A stretch of 5,582 nt of DNA from an uncultured Clostridia bacterium. GTDB taxonomy: Bacteria > Bacillota > Clostridia > Monoglobales > Monoglobaceae. How positions within the stretch are numbered: the stretch's first letter is position 1; each line of letters opens with the position of its first letter. The DNA lies in the NCBI GenBank assembly GCA_910580105.1, contig CAJTWN010000033.1, forward strand, positions 1-5,582. The letters are read 5' to 3'. Shown here piece by piece: positions 1 through 5,103 of this stretch. The notes under the pieces are model-generated. The model was not told the origin of the DNA. It saw nothing but the letters and a program-made list of their open reading frames with translations, and did no database searches. Both the position numbers and the translations under genes were made by a program.

Positions 1-358
1 AACTGAGCGTGCTTTGACAGAACGAGACGGAAAACGGAGCCTTAAGCGCAAGCAACATCATAGCGGGGGGCATCATTGGGCGTATCACCGGTGGAACAAG
101 CTATATGATGCTGAAGAATGACCATGGTGACGTGGTGGGACTTACCACAAACGGAGAAGTGAAGGCGGACTATACCTATTCGGCGTATGGAGAACTGATT
201 GCAGGGGAAAGCAACGGAATCAACAACCCGATCCGCTACGCCGGGGAATACACCGATGAAGAGAGCGGATTGATCTATCTCCGTGCGAGATATTACGACC
301 CGGGACTGGGGCGGTTTATCAGTGAGGATCCGATTCGAGACGGGGCGAACTGGTATGC
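1..358 (+). repeat. RHS core-end direct repeat, copy 1 (with 20-bp junction)
   Basis: This is the first of three direct copies of the DNA encoding the end of an RHS/YD-repeat core. Bases 1-20 (aactgagcgtgctttgacag) match 1874-1893 exactly, and core homology runs from 21 to 358, matching 1894-2231. Differences from copy 2 are scattered single bases, mostly synonymous third positions, plus an Ile/Val and a Gly/Glu change. That pattern indicates past selection as coding sequence. Similarity to copy 2 ends abruptly after the codons for NWYA, where the cassette-specific tip begins. The copy is more GC-rich than the tip that follows it. Confidence 0.9.
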
Positions 359-878
359 GTATTGTGCTGGCAATCCTGTGATGTTTGTGGATCCAAGTGG
401 TAATCATCAACAAAAAGTTTATGATGAGGTTGATGGAGGCATAGGTGTTGTTGCTGTAAGAGAAGATTTACGTACTCTTCTTGAAGAAACAAACGGTGTT
501 TTAAAAATTGAAGGGCGAACGATATATATAAAAGCGTTAGGTGGTTTTGCAGCGATAGACATTGATGCAATGGATAGTGAACACTTGGTAGATAATCACT
601 TACATTTCACATATGGAGAATTTTTCGAACTTTTAGGATTAGAGTATGAAAAGCAAAGCATGAGAGTTAATGTAACACAAGATGAATATAAAAATGCGTC
701 TATGAAATATGAAATACAAAAATGGGGTATCAATCAAGTAACTACCATATTTGGGAAAGCAATAGAGGGAGGAGCTTCAATAATATTTGATACTATGACT
801 AGTTTTTTAGATGTGTTTTATGAAGATCCATATGCGGAACCAGCTATTCTTCCACCAGGGACTTACCAATTAAATTAA
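105..878 (+). CDS. Orphan RHS core fragment fused to a C-terminal tip of unknown fold (cassette 1)
   Basis: From the first in-frame ATG, residues 1-99 are the end of an RHS core: a YD-type segment, then NPIRYAGEYTDEESG, ARYYDPGLGRFISEDP, and the closing NPVMFVDPSG (D96-G99). Known RHS proteins place a variable toxin after this motif. Residues 100-257 are such a tip, AT-rich and unlike the other two tips. I do not recognise its fold. It has a His-containing stretch (HLVDNHLHFTYGEFF), a hydrophobic segment near GGASIIFDTM, and the end PPGTYQLN. RHS homology extends upstream to base 21 with no start codon, and a TGA at 15-17 closes the frame. There is no Shine-Dalgarno before the ATG; the GGAG seen in copies 2 and 3 is changed to GGTG here. 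This is most likely a silent donor cassette, translated only after recombination onto a full-length RHS gene. The toxin role is inferred from architecture. Confidence 0.7.
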   Translation: MMLKNDHGDVVGLTTNGEVKADYTYSAYGELIAGESNGINNPIRYAGEYTDEESGLIYLRARYYDPGLGRFISEDPIRDGANWYAYCAGNPVMFVDPSGNHQQKVYDEVDGGIGVVAVREDLRTLLEETNGVLKIEGRTIYIKALGGFAAIDIDAMDSEHLVDNHLHFTYGEFFELLGLEYEKQSMRVNVTQDEYKNASMKYEIQKWGINQVTTIFGKAIEGGASIIFDTMTSFLDVFYEDPYAEPAILPPGTYQLN

Positions 879-896
879 TATACTGTGGAGGGTAAA

Positions 897-1031
897 TTGG
901 TTTTACAACAGAGAATTCGGATATCTGCAGGAAACTATGATGCGGATAGTGACACCGTATTTTTGTCTTGGAATCCCGAAAATCCGGATTATTTTTATGA
1001 TGTGTTATTTGGATGGGAATATCCATATTAA
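897..1031 (+). CDS. Possible small ORF (44 aa) between tip 1 and the broken membrane gene
   Basis: This is an open frame with a possible TTG start at 897, preceded by GGAGGG (887-892) with 4-nt spacing; GTG at 885 is an alternative start. The product would contain RIRISAGNYDADSDTVFLSW and end in FGWEYPY. I do not recognise it. The frame is the same as that of the preceding tip and is open for 50 sense codons after the tip's TAA (876-878). It could therefore be a separate small protein, the displaced tail of an older tip, or a tip extension cut off by a nonsense mutation. Bases 910-1000 look less AT-rich than the sequence on either side, which fits a fragment of different origin. Function unknown. 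Confidence 0.35.
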   Translation: MVLQQRIRISAGNYDADSDTVFLSWNPENPDYFYDVLFGWEYPY

Positions 1032-1054
1032 AATTAAAAAGGAGGAATTTAATA

Positions 1055-1593
1055 ATGAAAAAAATATGGATAATAGCCGTTATTTAAGGATTATTATTAT
1101 TCAGTTTTTTCATAGGCTGGATTTCTATAGAATTTCATAACATAGCTAATGAATGGGAATTTCCATATATGACCCAAAATAGTCAGATGAAGCAGGTTTA
1201 TGATGAAAATAAAGAATGTTTTAACAAAATTAAGAAAAGTTTATGTGACAATAATATACAGACCGGATTTATTGTTCATCCTAATGATACTAATTCATAT
1301 TGGAATAATTATAGGGAAACGATAAAACAGAATATTCCTGAGGATATTGTTGGAGATGTTCTTTATTTGGTAGATAATTATAAAATTAATGATTTTTTAT
1401 ATCAGATACATATATTACTTTTGAACAATCAAAACCTAGTGGTTCAGGCAAAAATTGTATAAATGTAATGTTGATATTTGATAAAACAAACAATTGTTGG
1501 CTTCTAGGAAGTAATTTAGTTTTAGGAAGAAATAAAAGTTCCTTTATACATAAATTATATAAACAAATTTATGGCCGTCCTCAGTATATTTAA
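1055..1593 (+). pseudogene. Broken membrane-anchored protein gene, candidate immunity gene of cassette 1
   Basis: A strong AAGGAGG (1039-1045) lies 9 nt before ATG 1055, which starts MKKIWIIAVI and then meets TAA at 1085-1087 (codon 11). The same frame continues with GLLLFSFFIGWISIEF, completing a typical N-terminal membrane segment, and runs on to 1462. A TTA-to-TAA change would explain the stop. Near 1393-1398 (a run of six T) the good reading moves to another frame (FFISDTYITFEQSKPSGSG...) and ends in GRPQYI and TAA at 1591-1593. One missing T would account for this. The repaired product would be about 179 aa: a single N-terminal TM anchor and an extracytoplasmic domain that I do not recognise. 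Its place after a toxin tip suggests immunity. An internal ATG at 1169 would give a 97-aa piece without the anchor and has no convincing ribosome-binding site. A sequencing error at the T run is possible but would not explain the stop. Confidence 0.75.
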
Positions 1594-1636
1594 AAGGAGA
1601 TGGATTAAAATGTGGGAGGTGAATCAGGAAACTTGA
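1594..1636 (+). other. Shine-Dalgarno plus 8-codon mini-ORF
   Basis: AAGGAG (1594-1599) is followed 10 nt later by ATG 1610 and the short frame MWEVNQET, closed by TGA at 1634-1636. The initiation region looks genuine but the frame is tiny, so it may be the stump of a lost gene. A GTG at 1612 opens a second frame of 27 codons ending at TAG 1693-1695 (VGGESGNLNTNIIQIECATQ then seven more residues), which is equally unrecognised. The arrangement resembles the AAGGAG (1817-1822) and ATG (1840) mini-ORF (MNRKI) just before core copy 2. Confidence 0.25.
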
Positions 1637-1664
1637 ACACAAATATTATTCAAATTGAGTGTGC
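1620..1664 (+). repeat. Degenerate copy of the cassette junction (direct repeat A)
   Basis: This 45-bp stretch aligns imperfectly with 1841-1885, the sequence directly before core copy 2. Shared blocks include TTGA, ACAAAT, ATTCAAA, GAG and GTGC in the same order and spacing, with 23 of 32 bases identical ungapped over 1633-1664 versus 1854-1885. Read as codons from TTG, both give L-x-T-N-(I/V)-(I/F)-x-x-E-(C/R)-A, hinting that the junction derives from coding DNA. Here the repeat is not followed by an RHS core, so it may mark an older, decayed cassette boundary. Confidence 0.5.
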
Positions 1665-1728
1665 GACACAAGCACGGAGGAAGAATATGTATTAGGAGAA
1701 CGAAGGGAGAAGAAAAGCTCCAATAAAA

Positions 1729-1759
1729 AAGAAGAGGCTTCGGCCTCTTCTTCTTTTTT
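1729..1759 (+). terminator. Rho-independent terminator with UUCG tetraloop
   Basis: A perfect 10-bp stem (aagaagaggc at 1729-1738, gcctcttctt at 1743-1752) is closed by a TTCG loop in the very stable C(UUCG)G context. It is followed by C and six T (1754-1759), with an A run before the stem. It would stop transcripts coming from cassette 1 before core copy 2. Because both flanks are A- and T-rich it could also act on the minus strand. Confidence 0.92.
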
Positions 1760-1778
1760 AGCAAAGAGAAGAAAAAGG

Positions 1779-1807
1779 TTGAAAAACAGAAAAAAGTGTG
1801 GTAAATT
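1779..1807 (+). promoter_or_regulatory. Weak sigma-A-like promoter candidate
   Basis: TTGAAA (1779-1784) and TAAATT (1802-1807) are separated by exactly 17 bp, matching the consensus hexamers at 5/6 and 4/6 positions. It lies just after the terminator and points toward core copy 2, with AAGGAG at 1817-1822 downstream. In DNA this AT-rich such matches arise easily by chance, so this is only a candidate. Confidence 0.2.
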
Positions 1808-1840
1808 ACAACATATAAGGAGAAGGTTTTCAAGATAAAA

Positions 1841-1893
1841 TGAATAGGAAGATTTGAGTACAAATGTATTCAAAACTGAGCGTGCTTTGACAG
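1841..1893 (+). repeat. Cassette junction before core copy 2 (direct repeat B)
   Basis: This is the counterpart of 1620-1664. Its last 20 bases (1874-1893) are identical to bases 1-20 of the window, just ahead of core copy 1, so it is a conserved upstream boundary of the two orphan cassettes. In the core's reading frame it holds ATG 1864, seven codons, and TGA at 1888-1890, immediately before core homology starts at 1894. Cassette 3 lacks this junction and continues upstream with genuine RHS core instead. Confidence 0.75.
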
Positions 1894-2231
1894 AACGAGA
1901 CGGAAAACGGAGCCTTAAGCGCAAGCAATATCATAGCGGGGGGCGTCATTGGGCGTATCACCGGAGAAACAAGCTATATGATGCTGAAGAACGACCATGG
2001 TGACGTGGTGGGACTTACCACAAACGGAGAAGTGAAGGCGGACTATACCTATTCGGCATATGGAGAACTGATTGCAGGGGAAAGCAACGGAATCAACAAT
2101 CCGATTCGTTATGCCGGGGAATATACCGATGAAGAGAGCGGATTGATTTATCTCCGTGCGAGATATTACGATCCGGGGTTGGGCAGGTTTATATCCGAGG
2201 ATCCGATTCGAGACGGTGCGAATTGGTATGC
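1874..2231 (+). repeat. RHS core-end direct repeat, copy 2 (with 20-bp junction)
   Basis: This is the second copy of the core-end repeat. It matches copy 1 (1-358) with scattered substitutions. Bases 1894-2177 read as identical to 4015-4298 of copy 3 (284 bp). After 2177 it departs from copy 3 (ggttgggcagg versus gattggggcgg) but keeps the gaggatccgattcgagacgg motif shared with copy 1. The near-perfect match to copy 3 and weaker match to copy 1 point to recent duplication or gene conversion between copies 2 and 3. Confidence 0.9.
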
Positions 2232-2886
2232 TTTCGCAAAAAACAATCCAATCCGTTATATTGATCCAACGGGGCTGTCTGCACAGGAAAGTATATTATC
2301 TGTACTTCGTGCTTATCAAGCTGGTTATGTAACAAGGGAGCAAATGTTAGCTAATATTGAACTAAATGGAGGCAATGGTATAGTTTTAGATGTTTCAGCT
2401 ATGACACAACAGCCATTTGATATGAGATGCACACCAACATCAGGAGCAATGATGGATGCTTTATTTAATCCCGATACGGCTCTAAGCGCTGATGATATAA
2501 CCAAAGCTGTTAATATAGCAAATAATCTTAATATTGATGATCCTAATAACGGTGGATTATGGCCAGAAGACATGAATGGTATTGTTGGCTTTACATTAAC
2601 GAGAATAGACTCTAATTTGCCTCTTAATTCAGTGGCTTCAGGTATTGATTCAATAAATGGAGAACTTGCAAAAGGAAATCCAATTCTATTTGTTGTAGAG
2701 TGGGCAGGTGGAGGATTACATACAATGGTTATTACAGGACATTTAAATATTGATGGTGTTGATATGATTATATACAATGATCCCTGGACAGGTACAACAG
2801 AAATGATTTCTTATGAAGATTTAATGGCCATAGAGGGTGTACAAGGTTCAGGCACATGGACAACAACATATACAACTCAAAAATAA
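1978..2886 (+). CDS. Orphan RHS core fragment fused to a papain-like (C39-type) cysteine peptidase tip (cassette 2)
   Basis: Residues 1-99, from the first in-frame ATG, repeat the RHS core end and close with NPIRYIDPTG (D96-G99). The tip, residues 100-302, has the landmarks of a papain-fold peptidase of the C39/C39_2 type. The candidate nucleophile is C151 in RCTPTSGAMM. The candidate general base is H248 in GGGLHTMVITG, and N267-D268 in YNDPWTG match the usual 'NDPW' turn. The likely activity is cysteine-peptidase or transglutaminase-like chemistry; the substrate is unknown. The N-terminal part of the tip (QESILSVLRAYQAGYVTREQ) is probably a helical linker. As in cassette 1 there is no start at the beginning of homology (1894), and TGA at 1888-1890 closes the frame. 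ATG 1978 has only a weak GGAG 11 nt upstream, so the cassette is probably silent until recombined. The fold call rests on motif wording, without a profile search. Confidence 0.75.
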   Translation: MMLKNDHGDVVGLTTNGEVKADYTYSAYGELIAGESNGINNPIRYAGEYTDEESGLIYLRARYYDPGLGRFISEDPIRDGANWYAFAKNNPIRYIDPTGLSAQESILSVLRAYQAGYVTREQMLANIELNGGNGIVLDVSAMTQQPFDMRCTPTSGAMMDALFNPDTALSADDITKAVNIANNLNIDDPNNGGLWPEDMNGIVGFTLTRIDSNLPLNSVASGIDSINGELAKGNPILFVVEWAGGGLHTMVITGHLNIDGVDMIIYNDPWTGTTEMISYEDLMAIEGVQGSGTWTTTYTTQK

Positions 2887-2887
2887 T

Positions 2888-2893
2888 AGGAGG
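2888..2893 (+). promoter_or_regulatory. Ribosome-binding site fixing the GTG 2901 start
   Basis: AGGAGG lies directly after the tip-2 stop codon and 7 nt before GTG 2901. This favours GTG 2901 over the upstream ATG at 2856, which would overlap the tip gene and put 15 polar residues before the signal peptide. Confidence 0.85.
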
Positions 2894-2900
2894 AAAGATC

Positions 2901-3797
2901 GTGTTAAAAAAAGTGTTTTTTCTTTTGGTAATATTAATTGCAACTTCAAGTACTTTATTAGTATTTAGTTTAGGAAATGAGAGTCTGAAACAAGAAAAGA
3001 GTGTTTACACATCATTTAAAGTTTATCATCCATATCATTTTCAGTTTGATAAAGTTATAAATAAAATTGTAGAGTATAGTGAAATAGAAAAATGGAGTAA
3101 ATACATAATTGTGCCTGAATTGGATAAGGTAACAAACAAAATTATAAGAGCACACACAGATAATGGTGTAGAGGTAAATATAAATAATTTAGATATACTA
3201 TTTGATAAAACATATCTTTCTCAATACATAAAAGAAAAGTTGAGATCAAATTATGATAATTATTGGATAGTTAGCATGCCGAGTTTTATTGAAGGATACA
3301 CAGTTATTATTGAACATAATGGAATGTTATCTTATATGCCGGTTCTCAGCGGTTATGAGGTGTATGGAGGTTTTGTGGATAAAAAGATTTATTCGTCAGA
3401 TGAATATACTCAGTTATGCGCACCAAAAGATTGTACATTTATTATAAATGGTAAAACCATTGAATCTGATCAGTTACCAATTATGCAATATGGAAGGGTA
3501 AAATTTCCATTGAGAAGTTTACTTGAGCATTTAGGGTTTAATGTAGACTGGAATGCCGAAACAGAAAGCGTTATTTTTATGAGCGAAAAAAATTCGTATA
3601 TCTATTCTACAAACAAGAAGAATAACCCAACAGGAAATATACTTAAAAATGGAGAATTAAAGGCAGGGGGTCTTTGTACTATTGAAAATGGCAGAACAAT
3701 GGTGGATAACTTATTTGTGCAGTTTTTATGCAAAGAATTTAATTTATCAATAACAGGTGATACAGATAAACATATTATCACTGTAAGAAAAAAATAA
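2901..3797 (+). CDS. Exported protein with copper-amine-oxidase-N-like (stalk) domain, candidate immunity protein of cassette 2
   Basis: A 298-aa protein whose first residues (MLKKVFFLLVILIATSSTLLVF) form a lysine-led hydrophobic signal peptide or anchor, with no lipobox cysteine. Residues about 30-177 are an extracytoplasmic region I cannot assign. Residues about 178-296 resemble the copper amine oxidase N-terminal-like domain common in secreted Firmicutes proteins: an INGK strand, then PLRSLLEHLGFNVDWN (from P203), followed by ESVIFM, and a second half ending in HIITVRKK. In this family the domain is generally structural and the name does not imply copper oxidation. The start codon sits 15 bp after the tip-2 stop codon, so co-transcription or translational coupling with the tip is likely. 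The position suggests it protects against the peptidase tip, or escorts it, outside the cytoplasm. That role is inferred. Confidence 0.8.
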   Translation: MLKKVFFLLVILIATSSTLLVFSLGNESLKQEKSVYTSFKVYHPYHFQFDKVINKIVEYSEIEKWSKYIIVPELDKVTNKIIRAHTDNGVEVNINNLDILFDKTYLSQYIKEKLRSNYDNYWIVSMPSFIEGYTVIIEHNGMLSYMPVLSGYEVYGGFVDKKIYSSDEYTQLCAPKDCTFIINGKTIESDQLPIMQYGRVKFPLRSLLEHLGFNVDWNAETESVIFMSEKNSYIYSTNKKNNPTGNILKNGELKAGGLCTIENGRTMVDNLFVQFLCKEFNLSITGDTDKHIITVRKK

Positions 3798-3807
3798 TAC
3801 AAACATA

Positions 3808-3836
3808 GAGGCGGTTTGAATTATCTTAACCGCCTC
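3808..3836 (+). terminator. Hairpin between cassettes 2 and 3, possible terminator
   Basis: A perfect 9-bp inverted repeat (gaggcggtt at 3808-3816, aaccgcctc at 3828-3836) has an 11-nt loop and starts 11 bp after the stop of the cassette-2 downstream gene. No T run follows on the plus strand. On the minus strand the stem is followed by a T-rich stretch. It could be a weak terminator, an mRNA 3'-end stabiliser, or a recombination scar, since RHS core homology begins just after it. Confidence 0.5.
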
Positions 3837-3858
3837 AAACTATAACAATGGTCCCTAT

Positions 3859-5103
3859 GTGACGATGTATGAATACGACAGTTTCGGTCGGTTAAGCAAG
3901 GCGGAGACAGGGGGAAAGAAAGCGGAGTACAGCTATGACGGGAACGGAGTCCGGAGAAGCAAGACAGTGGAAGGAAAGACAACGGGGTATTATATGGCGG
4001 GGGATCAGGTGATCAACGAGACGGAAAACGGAGCCTTAAGCGCAAGCAATATCATAGCGGGGGGCGTCATTGGGCGTATCACCGGAGAAACAAGCTATAT
4101 GATGCTGAAGAACGACCATGGTGACGTGGTGGGACTTACCACAAACGGAGAAGTGAAGGCGGACTATACCTATTCGGCATATGGAGAACTGATTGCAGGG
4201 GAAAGCAACGGAATCAACAATCCGATTCGTTATGCCGGGGAATATACCGATGAAGAGAGCGGATTGATTTATCTCCGTGCGAGATATTACGATCCGGGAT
4301 TGGGGCGGTTTATATCCGAGGACACCCATTGGAATCCATCCAATATGATTTATGGGGATAATCCGGATGAAGATAATCCCGTGCCCAATATGTCAGCAAT
4401 CATGCAGAGCAGTAACCTGTTTGTGTATTGTGTAAATAATCCTGTTATGTTAATGGATCCATCAGGAATGACAATGACACTATATGGAGAAGGTGGAGAT
4501 GTATATAGAATTTTTCAAGAATTACAAAGCTTGACAAACGACACATTAGTATTGATCCAACTGGATTTTCAGGTGGATCTTCAAGATGCCTATGGTGTAT
4601 ATATATTAAATGAAGGCTATGGATCAAAATCAGTCGGCACAGAACTGGTCAGGCGGATTATCGGGAATCAGGCATATGATTGTAAAATAGGATTTAATGG
4701 ATTTTTAAATGGAGTAAGTATTACCACAGGGGATGATGGTCACGGATATATGTGGTATGACGAAAACAATGTTCCGCATTCCGGTGAAGGCTGTGGTTCT
4801 AAAATTGAGTTGTCTTACAATGATCCGACCGCAGTGGTAGAGGGCGGCGTGGAAGAAGCAGTTCCTTTAAACATCAGGATTGGCCATGAATTGATCCATG
4901 CGCTCAGATATATGGGAGGAAATTTTAAGGACAGGAATTATTTCATTGACTACAATAATAATGCTACCCCATATGAAGAATATGAAACCACAGGAATCTC
5001 TTATTATGATTCGAATGGAAACTATGTAGATTGTGCATCGTGGCGGATGAATGAAAATGCCTTGAGGAGAGAGCAGGGGAAGAGAAGGAGGATAAGATAT
5101 TAA
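3859..5103 (+). CDS. RHS/YD-repeat core fused to an M91 (NleD-like) zinc metallopeptidase tip (cassette 3)
   Basis: Residues 1-155 are RHS core: YD repeats (EYDSFGRLSKAETG, EYSYDGNGVRRSKT), then NPIRYAGEYTDEESG and ARYYDPGLGRFISED. A longer linker follows (THWNPSNMIYGDNPDEDN, then AIMQSSN) that cassettes 1 and 2 lack, and the core closes at DPSG (D200-G203). Tip residues 204-414 match Peptidase_M91 effectors. The HELIH zinc motif is at 343-347, the glutamate-rich EEYETTGISYYD at 373-384 is where a third metal ligand could lie, and the family ending NENALRREQG...Y is at 398-414. NleD is a host-kinase-cleaving effector of pathogenic E. coli; the target here is unknown. The frame is open from 3820 after a TGA, but GTG 3859 has no ribosome-binding site, so the true protein start is missing. 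This is either a silent cassette or the tail of a rearranged full-length gene. The last codons overlap the ribosome-binding site of the next gene. Confidence 0.85.
   Translation: MTMYEYDSFGRLSKAETGGKKAEYSYDGNGVRRSKTVEGKTTGYYMAGDQVINETENGALSASNIIAGGVIGRITGETSYMMLKNDHGDVVGLTTNGEVKADYTYSAYGELIAGESNGINNPIRYAGEYTDEESGLIYLRARYYDPGLGRFISEDTHWNPSNMIYGDNPDEDNPVPNMSAIMQSSNLFVYCVNNPVMLMDPSGMTMTLYGEGGDVYRIFQELQSLTNDTLVLIQLDFQVDLQDAYGVYILNEGYGSKSVGTELVRRIIGNQAYDCKIGFNGFLNGVSITTGDDGHGYMWYDENNVPHSGEGCGSKIELSYNDPTAVVEGGVEEAVPLNIRIGHELIHALRYMGGNFKDRNYFIDYNNNATPYEEYETTGISYYDSNGNYVDCASWRMNENALRREQGKRRRIRY
4015..4321 (+). repeat. RHS core-end direct repeat, copy 3
   Basis: This is the third copy of the core-end repeat, here embedded in a longer core that begins about 3838. 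Bases 4015-4298 read as identical to 1894-2177. Homology to the other copies stops at the codons for ISED, where copies 1 and 2 go on to PIRDGANWYA and this one goes on to THWNPSNM. Copy 3 shows what the sequence upstream of the shared block should look like (GYYMAGDQVI), making clear that copies 1 and 2 are truncated at 21 and 1894. Confidence 0.9.
5085..5091 (+). promoter_or_regulatory. Ribosome-binding site inside the end of the M91 tip gene
   Basis: AAGGAGG lies 12 nt before ATG 5104. Its AGGAGG core coincides with codons 410 and 411 (both Arg) of the metallopeptidase tip, so the signal for the next gene is built into the toxin's C-terminus. Spacing is somewhat long, but no better site precedes this ATG. 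Confidence 0.6.

Noticed and set aside
12..17. TTGACA at 12-17 and 1887-1892 as a promoter -35 box
   Set aside because: No acceptable -10 hexamer lies 16-18 bp downstream in either copy (the position holds gagcct); it is simply part of the repeated junction.
42..413. Minus-strand open frames opposite the RHS core (also 2325-2777, 4036-4329 and others)
   Set aside because: They are antisense shadows of the conserved core or of the tips, recur wherever the core is repeated, and lack ribosome-binding sites.
937..1140. 67-codon plus-strand frame overlapping the broken membrane gene
   Set aside because: It crosses the strong ribosome-binding site and start of the 1055 gene in another frame, has no initiation site of its own, and the alternative frames give more protein-like sequence.
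1012..1166. Near-repeat gatgggaatatccatat / aatgggaatttccatat as a direct repeat
   Set aside because: The match is confined to about 17 bp in AT-rich DNA and encodes different contexts; chance or a trivial duplication cannot be separated by eye.
1393..1398. Programmed ribosomal frameshift at the T6 run
   Set aside because: There is no recognisable slippery heptamer with downstream structure, and the gene already has a stop at codon 11, so decay is simpler.
1624..1924. Minus-strand frames of 79 and 92 codons through the terminator region
   Set aside because: Their Phe/Leu-rich products come from the purine-rich plus strand and the terminator stem; no start signals are visible.
2856..2900. 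ATG 2856 as the start of the stalk-domain protein
   Set aside because: It overlaps the tip gene and adds 15 polar residues before the signal peptide; GTG 2901 has AGGAGG at ideal spacing.
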